In this document: piece after piece, positions 16,034 to 24,270 of the stretch
How positions within the stretch are numbered: the stretch's first letter is position 1
Layout of the letters: every line of letters starts with the position of its first letter
DNA from: Pirellula staleyi DSM 6068
GTDB lineage: Bacteria > Planctomycetota > Planctomycetia > Pirellulales > Pirellulaceae
DNA length: 37,337 bases
Assembly: GCA_945870455.1 (NCBI GenBank)
Contig: CAMBSL010000027.1
Location: forward strand, 1-37,337
Direction of reading: 5' to 3'
Position numbers and translations under genes: made by a program
Notes under the pieces: model-generated
Seen by the model: only the letters and a program-made list of their open reading frames with translations
Databases searched by the model: none
Told to the model about the DNA's origin: nothing

Positions 16034-16990
16034 AATCCCACAGCGACGAAGCCAGCAACCAAAAAAACTCCTGCCAAAGTCGAGAAAGGCTTCGAAGAAT
16101 CGCTTTGGGATTCCGCCAACCGACTGCGTGGTAGCGTCGAATCGTCGGAATACAAACACGTTGTCCTGAGCCTGATCTTCCTGAAATTCGTTTCAGACAA
16201 ATTCGAAGAGCGCAAAGCTGCGCTGATCGCCGAAGACAAGCAGGCCTACACCGACATGGTGGAGTTCTACACGATGCAGAATATGTTCTATCTGCCCGAG
16301 ACATCGCGGTGGAGCCACATTCAGCAGCACGCCAAACAGGACGACATCGCTATCAAAATCGACTCGGCATTGGCTCAAGTCGAAAAGAGCAACGCGTCGC
16401 TCAAGGGAGCCTTGCCGGACAACTACTTTTCCCGGCTGGGGCTGGATGGCAGCAAGCTGTAGGCTTTGATCGATGCCATCAACAACATCGACACCTTCGC
16501 CGACAAAGAAGAAGACGTCGTTGGCCGTGTCTACGAATACTTCCTCGGAAAATCCGCAGCGTCCGAAGGCAAACTGGGAGGCGAGTTTTATACGCCCAAG
16601 TGCGTGGTGAATCTGATCGCGGAAATGATCGAGCCGTACAAAGGCAAGATCTACGATCCATGCTGCGGCAGCGGCGGGATGTTTGTGCAATCGCTGAAGT
16701 TCGTGCAATCACATCACGGCAACACCAAAGACATCTCGGTGTACGGTCAGGAGTTTACGGCCACGACGTACAAGCTGGCGAAGATGAACCTGGCGGTGCG
16801 AGGACTGTCGGCCAATCTGGGCGACGTTCCGGCTGATTCGTTCTTCAAGGACCAGCATCCCTGACTTGAAGGCCGATTACATCATGGCCAATCCGCCGTT
16901 CAACATGAAAGACTTGCGAGCGGCTGACGAACTGACCAAAGACTCGCGTTGGGACGGCTACACCCTCTCCGCGATTCTCCGCACCTCCGC
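16034..16990 (+). pseudogene. hsdM: Type I restriction-modification methylase HsdM, broken and truncated
   Basis: The reading frame starting near 16034 (after a TAG at 16031) encodes an HsdM N-terminus ('EESLWDSANRLRGSVESSEY', 'YKHVVLSLIFLKFVSDKFEE'). It is cut by a TAG at 16460-16462 in '[14 protein letters not shown]', then continues in the same frame through '[17 protein letters not shown]' and the SAM-binding motif '[14 protein letters not shown]'. A shift at about 16861 moves the frame by one base; from 16863 it reads '[17 protein letters not shown]', the catalytic NPPF motif. The gene ends abruptly after 'RWDGY' (about 16961), where the CTCCGC-rich repeat of the GxxExxY cassette begins. 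The last ~40% of HsdM and all of HsdS are missing. No product could methylate DNA. Confidence 0.9.
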
Positions 16991-17540
16991 CACTCCGCGT
17001 TAAAAACACATACGATGGAATATAAACGCGGAGACGCGGAGGAGCGGAGTTTCGCGGAGGGAAGATTAGAAGGGAAGACAAGAAGGTGAAAAAAGATGAC
17101 TGAGAACGAATTGACAGCGGCGATCATCGGTGCGGCGATTGAAGTGCATCGTCGCTTGGGACCCGGCTTGTTGGAAACCGTCTATCGTCGTTGCCTTGCC
17201 TATGAGCTTCGCAAGAAAGGTTTCGACGTGATCGAGGAAAAGCCGATTCCGCTCGACTATGATGATTTGCACGATCCTTGTGCCTTCCGAGCTGATTTAC
17301 TGGTCAATGGATTAGTCATCGTTGAACTAAAAGCCAAGGCAACTATTCACCCAATCGACAAAGCCCAAACACTTTCTCATCTTCGACTGATGAACCTGAA
17401 CGTCGGCCTATTGCTCAATTTCCACGAAGCAAAACTTACCGACGGCCTCCACCGCATCGTTAACAACTACAATGGCCCCAAGGTTTCCGAATAAGCCTCG
17501 CTCCGCGATTCTCCGCTCCTCCGCCACTCCGCGTTTAAAC
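16963..17540. mobile_element. Cassette: GxxExxY gene flanked by CTCCGC-rich repeats
   Basis: A ~42-base unit (ctctccgcgattctccgc…cactccgcgtt) at 16963-17006 recurs in direct orientation at 17496-17540 with few changes, and an inverted relative lies at 17023-17061. Between them is only the GxxExxY gene. The left repeat starts exactly where hsdM homology stops and the right one ends seven bases before the hsdR ATG. I infer a small mobile or recombinogenic unit; no transposase is present. Confidence 0.65.
17096..17494 (+). CDS. GxxExxY protein (PD-(D/E)XK nuclease-like)
   Basis: A 132-aa protein of the GxxExxY family. The name-giving motif is 'GPGLLETVY' (G-x-x-E-x-x-Y). It also has a PD-(D/E)XK-like core: Asp in 'FRADLLVNGLVIVELKAKA' followed by E-x-K, then 'DKAQTLSHLRLMNLNVGLLL' and 'NFHEAKLTDGLHRIV'. 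These residues are intact, so the fold could cleave DNA, but the function of the family is not established. A weak A/G-rich stretch (gaaggtgaaaaaag) precedes the ATG. It is the only complete gene inside the wreck of the type I locus, which suggests it arrived after or during decay. Confidence 0.85.
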   Translation: MTENELTAAIIGAAIEVHRRLGPGLLETVYRRCLAYELRKKGFDVIEEKPIPLDYDDLHDPCAFRADLLVNGLVIVELKAKATIHPIDKAQTLSHLRLMNLNVGLLLNFHEAKLTDGLHRIVNNYNGPKVSE

Positions 17541-17885
17541 CGTCGCCATGAAATTTACCGAAGCACAACTCGAAGCGGCCATCATCCAGCTACTGGGCGA
17601 AGTTGGCTATCCGCATGTGATCGGTGCTGCGATCAACCGTCAGCCTGACGAAGTCCTGATCAAAGAAGACCTGCGAGCCTATTTGTCGTCCCGGTATGCC
17701 GCAGATAACATCACCTCTGGTGAAATCGAATCGGTGATTCGGAAACTGACCGCGTACTCATCCGTCGATCTGTACGAGAGCAACAAAGCGATTATGAAGC
17801 TGGTCGCCGATGGATTCCTGCTCAAACGCGAAGATCGCAACTAAAAAGACTTGTATGTGCAGCTCATCGACTATTCAGCGTTAAC

Positions 17886-17957
17886 GTGGGATAGGCTGCC
17901 AGCCTGTCATCCGAGCAGCGTCGGTCAAGATCACAACAAGACGGAAGCCTATTCCAC
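17886..17957. repeat. 72-bp palindromic element inserted in hsdR
   Basis: The left arm 17886-17910 (gtgggataggctgccagcct then gtcat) and the right arm 17933-17957 are inverted relatives (about 17 of 25 positions match). The reverse complement of the left arm matches 24 of 25 bases at 36769-36793 and nearly as many at 29331-29355. The length, 72, keeps the hsdR frame open. Confidence 0.7.
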
Positions 17958-18634
17958 GGTTGTGGCTGAAAAATTGGGTAATTACCGAACCAACCACAAT
18001 CGATTCAAGCTGGTCAATCAACTAGAAATTGTGGGCAGCGAAAAACGAATCCCCGACGGCATTCTGTGCATCAACGGTCTGCCGCTGGTCGTGTTTGAAT
18101 TCAAAAGTGCGATCAAGGAAGAAGCGACGATTCATAACGCCTTCAAACAACTCACCATCCGTTACCGGCGAGACATTCCGGAACTGTTCAAGTACAACGC
18201 GTTTTGCGTGATCAGCGATGGTGTCAACAACAAAGCCGGTTCGCTCTTTGCACCCTACGAGTTTTTCTACTCGTGGCGGAAGACCGACGGTGGAGACTTG
18301 GTCGAAGTCGACGGCATCAACTCGCTGCACAGCCTGATTCAAGGCATGTTTCAGACGACTCGCTTGCTGGACGTGATTCGCAACTTCATCTTCTTTCCCG
18401 ACACGTCGCGCCGCGAAGAAAAAGTCCTCTGCCGGTATCCGCAATACTATGCTGCCACCAAGCTGGTTCAGAACATCCTGCTGCATATGCGGATCGAACC
18501 GAACGGCGACGGTGTGAATCCAACGGGCGACGGCAAAGGCGGAACGTACTTTGGTGCCACCGGTTGCGGCAAAAGCTATACCATGTTGTTCCTGACGCGG
18601 TTGTTGATGAAGAGCGTCGCTCTGGCCAGTCCAA

Positions 18635-18650
18635 CAATCGTCCAATCGTC
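18635..18650. repeat. Exact 8-bp tandem duplication causing a frameshift
   Basis: caatcgtc occurs at 18635-18642 and again at 18643-18650. Removing one copy restores the expected HsdR reading 'ASPTIVVITDRTDL'. Confidence 0.95.
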
Positions 18651-20834
18651 GTGATCACCGACCGCACCGACTTGGACGATCAACTGTCGGCTCAGTTCAC
18701 GGGTGCCAAGGGCTTTATTGGCGACGAAGCCGTGATCAGTGTCGAGAGTCGTTCGCAACTGCGCGAGCTGCTAAAGGGACGCAGCAGTGGCGGCGTGTTT
18801 CTGACCACGATCCACAAGTTTACCGAAGATGTCGAGCTGCTGACGAATCGCAGCAATGTGATTTGCATCTCGGACGAAGCGCATCGCAGCCAAGTGAATT
18901 TGGACCAAAAAGTGACCGTCACCGAAGAAGGGGTGAAGCGAACTTATGGCTTTGCAAAATACCTTCACGATTCGTTGCCCAATGCGAATTATGTGGGCTT
19001 CACCGGCACGCCAATCGATGCAACTTTGGACGTATTCGGCCCTGTCGTGGATTCGTACACGATGAAAGAATCGGTCGTCGACGAGATCACGGTGCCGATC
19101 GTTTACGAAGGACGAGCCGCCAAGGTTTTGTTGGACAACAGCAAGCTGAAGGAGATCGATGAGTATTACGCTCAGTGTGCCGACGACGGAGCCAGCAACT
19201 ACGCGATCGACGCCAGCAAAAAAGCCAACGTGCAAATGAATTCGATTCTGGGCGATCCAGGTCGCTTGAAATCGCTGGCCGCTGACTTTGTGCAGCGCTA
19301 CGAAGCTCGCATTGAGGAGGGCTCGACCGTGGCGGGCAAGGCCATGTTCGTCAGCAGCAATCGCACCATCGCGTTTGCGTTTTACAAAGAAGTTATCGCG
19401 CTGCGTCCGCAGTGGGGCGAAGTGAAGGTCTGTGCCGACGGAGAGCAACTGACCGAGCAGGAGAAGAAGGAGATTGCGTTGATCGAGCGAGTCAAAATGG
19501 TGATGACGCGAGGTCAAGACGACGAGGATGTCCTTTACCAAATGCTGGGAACCAAAGAGTACCGCAAGGAATTGGATCGGCAGTTCAAGAACCGAAAATC
19601 GAACTTCAAGATCGCGATCGTGGTCGATATGTGGCTGACCGGATTCGATGTCCCGTTTCTGGATTCAATGTATATCGACAAGCCCGTCAAGAAACACAGC
19701 TTGATTCAGACCATTTCCCGAGTGAACCGCAAGTACGAGCAAAAGCTAAAGGGTCTGGTGGTCGACTACATCGGCATCAAGAAACAGATGAATCTGGCAC
19801 TGGCCCAATACAGCAAAGGCGATCAGGGCAATTTCGAGGACGTGGCGGCGTCGATCCTGGTGGTGAAAGACCATCTGGATTTGCTAAGGGCGATTTTTCA
19901 CAGGTTCGACACGAAGCCATATTTCTCGGGCCAGCCGATGGAGCAATTGCACTGCTTGAACATGGCCGCGGAATTCGTGCAGGTGACAGAGGCACAAGAG
20001 CAACGCTTCATGAACCTAACCAAACGGATGAAGGCGGCATACGACATTTGTGTTGGCAGCGACGGGTTCACTCAAGACGAACGCGATCACGTGCATTTCT
20101 ATCTGGCCATCCGCAGCATCGTGTTCAAACTGACCAAAGGCGACGCGCCGGACATCGCTCAGATGAATGCCAAAGTCCAGAAGATGCTGGCGGATGCGTT
20201 GGCGAGTGATGGAGTCGAAGAAATTTTCAAGATGGGGCAAGGCGATACGGCACAGGTTGATTTGTTCGATCCAGACTACCTAGCGAAGATCGACAAGATC
20301 AAACTGCCGAATACAAAAATCAAATTGCTGCAGCAGTTACTCGCCAAGGCAATCGACTCGCTCAAGAAGGTCAATAAGCTGAAAGGAGTCGACTTTTCGA
20401 AGCAGTTCACCGCGTTGGTTGAAAAGTACAACGACCGCAGCGAGCACGATGTGCTTCAAAGCACGGTGCTGGAAGATTTCACGGATGAGATCATCGATTT
20501 GTACAATAAGATCCGCGAAGAACGGGAGTCGTTTGCTGGACTGGGAATCGATTTCGAAGAGAAGGCGTTCTACGACATTTTAAAAGCTCTGACGATCAAA
20601 TACGACTTTGAATACCCCGAAGAAAAACTGCTCGAGTTAGCCAAGAAGGTGAAAGTCATCGTCGATGACAAAGCCAAGTACACCGACTGGAGCCAACGCA
20701 ACGACATCAAGGCCGAACTCAAGGTTGATCTGATCATTCTTCTCGCCGAACACGGCTATCCGCCGATCGACCGCGACGAAGTCTACAAAGACATCTTCGA
20801 GCAAGCCGAGAATTTTAAGAAGTACCAGAAGTGA

Positions 20835-21254
20835 TAATCAGAAAACAATCCTGATGGGGCCACCCATCTATATTCTCAGGTATCGTATTTCAAAAAAACG
20901 GCCTTGTTTGGTAACACTTTCGTTGAGTCAATGCGCTGCCCTGCGACACAGGACGAAGCCGAGAAGCGAATTGCGTAGTAGGTGGCCTAAAACAAGTTGC
21001 GTCGTTTGTGCGAAGTAGCTACAACGAAGAAAGCGTCACGAAGGATAGGGCTCTGCAAAGATGCAACCCGAGCGTCGTGGAGCCAAAAGTCGGAATGAGG
21101 AGCGGCCCTTTTTTTAAAGGACCGCTCCCATTCCATTTCGATTTTGACTTATGCGATCAACCTTCGCCGCTCGACGCGGTGAAATCCCTAATCAGGATGC
21201 GGTTGCATTTCGTTAGCCAAACGACGAAGATTCCAGTGCCCGGTAAACCAAGAC
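20835..21254. other. Gap with decayed IS3-type transposase sequence and a strong hairpin
   Basis: 20931-20990 reads in one frame as 'MRCPATQDEAEKRIA' followed by two TAG codons, closely matching 22038-22091, which leads into an IS3-type transposase C-terminus. 20990-21105 matches 22388-22503 at roughly 80%. So both places carry pieces of the same decayed element. Confidence 0.6.
21092..21134. terminator. Long hairpin with T-rich loop (terminator-like)
   Basis: The arms ggaatg(a)ggagcgg(c)cc(t)n and their complements form a stem of about 18 bp with a loop of a few T. There is no T run after the stem, so it could be a repeat end rather than a terminator of hsdR transcription. Confidence 0.4.
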
Positions 21255-21767
21255 ATGATGAATCCGTACGAAGCCCCCTCAACGCCCCTTTTGGACGGAA
21301 GGAAAACTTTTCCTTGGCAAACGGTTTGTAATGCATTCATTGCTATTCTCCTTGCAATAGGAGTGATCGCGGGTCTTGTCTCAGCGCTCACCCCCTCCGT
21401 CGGGGCTGCTATGAGGTCAGGATTTGGCTTGGTCGACGCGCTAATATGCATCATCCCATTACATCAACTACTGGTATGGCTTTTTTTTCGGCGAGCTGAT
21501 TGGGCGGGTCCGGAAATCCATCAAATTGGTGGGGCGGCATTTGGGGCCGTTGGATTTGGAGTGGCCTACGCGCAAGAACTCAAAATTTTTCTCTCACACC
21601 CCGAAGAGGTTTCACATTCATCAACGGTCTATTACTTGTACTTGAAGTTGTTGTCATTCGTGGTCATTGGTGTGTTGTTGTCTTGGCAAGCTCTCTCGAT
21701 GTATTCGAATTCTCGTGTGGCGGTCAAGGGCGAACCAAGCGCTGACCTCGAGGATCCGACCGTTTAA
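21255..21767 (+). CDS. Membrane protein with the NPYEAP start motif
   Basis: A 170-aa integral membrane protein. It begins 'MMNPYEAPSTPL'; the NPYEAP motif recurs at the N-termini of many planctomycete membrane proteins of unknown function. Four hydrophobic segments are visible ('NAFIAILLAIGVIAGLVSAL', 'GLVDALICIIPLHQLLVWLF', 'GGAAFGAVGFGVAY', 'LLSFVVIGVLLSWQAL'). Start is the first or second ATG (21255 or 21258). It lies between decayed mobile sequences but its frame is whole. The copy-2 repeat begins right at its stop codon. Confidence 0.7.
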   Translation: MMNPYEAPSTPLLDGRKTFPWQTVCNAFIAILLAIGVIAGLVSALTPSVGAAMRSGFGLVDALICIIPLHQLLVWLFFRRADWAGPEIHQIGGAAFGAVGFGVAYAQELKIFLSHPEEVSHSSTVYYLYLKLLSFVVIGVLLSWQALSMYSNSRVAVKGEPSADLEDPTV

Positions 21768-21898
21768 GCTTCCGGTGCAGTTATTTGTTTACGCTTCTGA
21801 AACGCATTGAATTCACGATCAAAAACCCAATCAAAACACAGTGCAAAACCCCTCACCCCCGGCCACTCTCCCCGATACCAGGGCGAGGGGAGAGCCAT
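21767..21898. repeat. Dispersed element, copy 2 (partial)
   Basis: Contains agttatttgtttacgcttct, then attcacgatcaaaa, aaacacagtgcaaaacccct, and a GC-rich hairpin ending gcgaggggagagcc. The same series appears in reverse complement at 10489-10615. The terminal inverted repeats of the complete copy are not found here. Confidence 0.75.
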
Positions 21899-22037
21899 TC
21901 GTCTTAAGGGCAGCTAGTGCGACTAGCGCCTGCCTCGATTAGCCACAAAGCATAACAAATCCCCAGGGCAAGCCTGGGGTGATTCGAATCCCGCCTGCCT
22001 TGTGCGGCGGTTCGTTCAGGTTTTTAGGCTAGTTAAG
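21899..22037. other. Gap with one small hairpin
   Basis: A palindrome ccccagg-gcaag-cctgggg lies near 21961-21980. No gene is seen. Confidence 0.5.
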
Positions 22038-22229
22038 CCAATGCGCTGCCCTGCGACAAAGGACGAGGCCGAGACGCGAATTGCGAAGTAGGTGGACTAC
22101 TACAATAGGACCCGTTTGCATAGCGCTATTGACTACATCACACCCGCTGATTGCCTAGCAGGACTAAGCGAAGTGATTGGTGAAGAACGCGATCGCAAGC
22201 TAAGCACATCGGTATGGGTCTTCGAGTGA
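22038..22229 (+). pseudogene. IS3-family-type transposase C-terminal fragment
   Basis: From 22038 one frame reads 'MRCPATKDEAETRIAK', a TAG at 22089-22091, then 'VDYYNRTRLHSAIDYITPAD' and 'CLAGLSEVIGEERDRKLSTS' to a stop at 22227-22229. The 'YYNRTRLHSAIDYITP' segment is the typical end of an IS3/rve integrase-type transposase (YN..R.HsaigY.tP). The catalytic DDE residues lie upstream and are gone, so this is a remnant. Confidence 0.75.
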
Positions 22230-22241
22230 AACAAACTGAGT

Positions 22242-22312
22242 GCCGAAGGGCGATAGCGCCGGTTCTCGACGAATGTCGAGCAATTGGAAAACCGGGGCTA
22301 GCGCCCAACGGC
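22242..22312. repeat. 71-bp palindromic element (gccgttgggcgctagc type)
   Basis: Arms 22242-22267 and 22287-22312 are inverted relatives (gccgaagggcgatagcgccg against gccgttgggcgctagccccg), with a second small stem ctcgac/gtcgag inside. It sits directly after the transposase fragment. The stretch 22313-22532 after it holds only the 22388-22503 repeat. Confidence 0.75.
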
Positions 22313-22387
22313 TAATTGGGTTGAAAAACAGTTGCGGATTTGCTTAGAAGCCGCTAGCCAACAACGTCAAGAAACGCCAGCTGCTGC

Positions 22388-22503
22388 AATACAAGTTGCG
22401 TAGTTTTGGCTAAGCAGCTACCACCAAGAAAGCTTCACGAAGGATAGGGGCTCTGCAGCGGTGCAACCCGAGCGTCGTGGTGCCCAAAGTCGGACTAAGG
22501 AGA
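22388..22503. repeat. Copy of the 20990-21105 repeat
   Basis: caagttgcgt, aagaaagcttcacgaaggat, gtgcaacccgagcgtcgtgg and aaagtcgga match the first copy closely. In the second locus the two halves of the first copy are separated by the transposase C-terminus and the palindromic element. Confidence 0.8.
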
Positions 22504-22532
22504 GCCTTGATCGGAAATGTGTTTAACTCCCG

Positions 22533-22688
22533 ATGAATAATTCTACGCCTCGTCCTTTTACCCATTTGCATTGCCATAGTCATTACAGCTTGCTGGATGG
22601 TGCAAGCCCGATTGGCAAGGACGCGTCCCATGAGATGCAGTATGGCGACCTCAGCAGGATCAAAAGGGGGCATCCACCAAGTCCCTAA
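22533..22688 (+). pseudogene. dnaE: 5' fragment of DNA polymerase III alpha subunit gene (dnaE)
   Basis: A 51-aa reading frame begins 'MNNSTPRPFTHLHCHSHYSL' and continues 'LDGASPIGK', which is the start of the PHP domain of bacterial DnaE (usual form F.HLH.HS.YSLLDGA). After about residue 29 homology stops ('DASHEMQYGDLSRIKRGH') and the frame closes. DnaE is normally over 1100 aa, so only its first ~30 codons are here, a partial duplicate or displaced end left by recombination at the edge of the decayed island. Confidence 0.75.
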
Positions 22689-22783
22689 TTGGACTGGAGC
22701 CGGTCTTTAGGCTATATTAAAACGCCTCTAAAACGTTTTATTCGACGTTTTCTCCCTCCGCAACATAGGTGCTCGCTCGCGGC

Positions 22784-24265
22784 ATGAAACAATCCGATTC
22801 GCACCACAACTTTCCGCCCTTGGGGCGACGTCCTTTCCTGAGCCGCATGGGAATGGGTCTGGGTTGGATGGCCATGCAATCACTCGACAAGCGGTTGAGT
22901 ATTGGGGGCGATTCTCTCAAGCGCTCGCGAACCATGGATCCCTTGAATCCGTTCGCAGCCAGGCAGCCAGATTTTGCTCCGCGGGCGAAATCCGTCATCT
23001 TTCTGTTCATGGTGGGTGGGCCATCCCAAATCGACACTTTCGACTACAAACCTACCCTGCAAGGCTTGAATGGGATGCCCGTCCCGGAATCGATTCGCAA
23101 AGCCGTTGAAGCGACTCGACACGCAAACGTTTTTCACGGCTGCAAAGACGAACTGATGGCAAGCCCCTATTCCTTTGCTCAACATGGCCAAACCGGAACT
23201 TGGGTCAGCGACCTTTTTCCTCATATGGCAAAACATGTGGATGATATCGCACTAATCTATTCGATGCAGTCCGACTCCAATAACCATGCCCCCGCAAGCT
23301 ATCAGTTGCACACCGGCGATGTTCGAGCCGGCAAAGCCAGCTTGGGCTCTTGGGTTACTTATGGTCTCGGTACCGAAAACACAGACTTGCCAGGCTACGT
23401 CGTTCTTTTCGATGCAGGCCCACTCGGTGGCGCCGCAAACTATAGCAACGGATTTCTTCCACCTGCATTTCAACCGACCCGCCTGCGGGACCGCGGCCTC
23501 CCTGTATTGGACTTGCTACCCTCAGAAAAGCTGGCGCATGGTCAAAGGGAATCGATCGACCTGATGCAAAAGCTCAATCGGATCCATCGTGATGACCACC
23601 CAGGCTTTACCGAGATCGATGCTCGAATTGCAACCTACGAATTGGCATATCGAATGCAGTCGGCGGCGTTGCAAGTCGGTAACTTCGAAGACGAACCCGA
23701 ACATATTCACAAATTGTATGGTCTCGATCAGCCCGAGCCGAGAACGCAGAACTTTGCTCGCAAGTGCTTGCTCGCCCGCCGATTGGTCGAACGCGGCGTT
23801 CGTTTCGTTCAATTGTATGACATGCCAGACAAAGACGGTTGGGACGCGCATGCCAAGTTGCGAGACAATCATGATCCGCGTGCTCGCTGGACCGACCAAT
23901 CCGTAGCGGGACTTCTCGCCGATCTCAAACAACGCGGCTTGTTGGACTCTACCCTGGTCGTTTGGGCAAGTGAGTTTGGTCGGACTCCCATGATGCAAGG
24001 TGATTTAGGGCGACAACATAATGCGGCCGGCTTTACCATCTGGATGGCAGGTGGCGGAGTTCAACCTGGGTTGCGAATCGGCGCAACCGACGAGTTGGGA
24101 CTGATGGCTACCCAACGCCCAATTCAATTTCGCGACCTTCATGCAACCATCTTAACCGCGATGGGGATCAAGTTCGAAGAGCTCTCGTTTGCGGTGAACG
24201 GTCGAGACGAACGTATTACAGGCGTCGCCGGCACTGCCCAACCTCTTCTCGATCTGTTGGTGTAG
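22784..24265 (+). CDS. DUF1501 family secreted protein
   Basis: A 493-aa protein of the DUF1501 family (alkaline-phosphatase-like fold, related to sulfatases). A twin-arginine-type export signal is seen at the start ('GRRPFLSRMGMGLGWMAM'). Conserved blocks include 'SVIFLFMVGGPSQIDTFDYK', 'SNNHAPASYQLHTGD', 'SWVTYGLGTENTDLPGYVVL', 'LVERGVRFVQLYD', 'LVVWASEFGRTPMMQG' and 'GRQHNAAGFTIWMAGGG'. I start at the ATG at 22784 rather than the GTG at 22769. The PSCyt1/DUF1549/DUF1553 gene follows after five bases. This pairing is very common in planctomycetes; the pair is presumed to act in the periplasm on polysaccharides or other substrates, but its reaction is unproven. Confidence 0.93.
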   Translation: MKQSDSHHNFPPLGRRPFLSRMGMGLGWMAMQSLDKRLSIGGDSLKRSRTMDPLNPFAARQPDFAPRAKSVIFLFMVGGPSQIDTFDYKPTLQGLNGMPVPESIRKAVEATRHANVFHGCKDELMASPYSFAQHGQTGTWVSDLFPHMAKHVDDIALIYSMQSDSNNHAPASYQLHTGDVRAGKASLGSWVTYGLGTENTDLPGYVVLFDAGPLGGAANYSNGFLPPAFQPTRLRDRGLPVLDLLPSEKLAHGQRESIDLMQKLNRIHRDDHPGFTEIDARIATYELAYRMQSAALQVGNFEDEPEHIHKLYGLDQPEPRTQNFARKCLLARRLVERGVRFVQLYDMPDKDGWDAHAKLRDNHDPRARWTDQSVAGLLADLKQRGLLDSTLVVWASEFGRTPMMQGDLGRQHNAAGFTIWMAGGGVQPGLRIGATDELGLMATQRPIQFRDLHATILTAMGIKFEELSFAVNGRDERITGVAGTAQPLLDLLV

Positions 24266-24270
24266 ACACC

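Larger units (their letters stand above)
17548..20834 (+). pseudogene. hsdR: Type I restriction endonuclease HsdR, disrupted
   Basis: Starting at the ATG at 17548 the frame encodes an HsdR of the EcoR124-like type. It is broken by TAA at 17842-17844 ('KREDRN*KDLYVQLIDY', same frame afterwards). It is broken again at 18635-18650, where caatcgtc is present twice in tandem, shifting the frame between 'LLMKSVALASPTIV' and 'VVITDRTDLDDQLS'. Preserved motifs: nuclease 'PDGILCINGLPLVVFEFKSA', Walker A 'GATGCGKSYT', 'ICISDEAHRSQ', 'YVGFTGTPID', and motif VI 'QTISRVNRKYE'. The long C-terminal reading frame to 20834 is otherwise intact, so the decay is recent. A 72-base palindromic element at 17886-17957 adds residues in frame before 'RFKLVNQLEIVG'. 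Confidence 0.93.

Noticed and set aside
18022-18645. 207-aa antisense open frame inside hsdR
   Set aside because: Opposite-strand shadow of a real coding region.
21008-21331. Open frame on the + strand overlapping the start of the NPYEAP gene
   Set aside because: Its first half is repeat sequence shared with 22388-22503 and it has no protein-like motif; the NPYEAP frame is much better.
21961-22010. tRNA T-arm-like sequence gattcgaatccc
   Set aside because: No matching acceptor, D or anticodon arms nearby.
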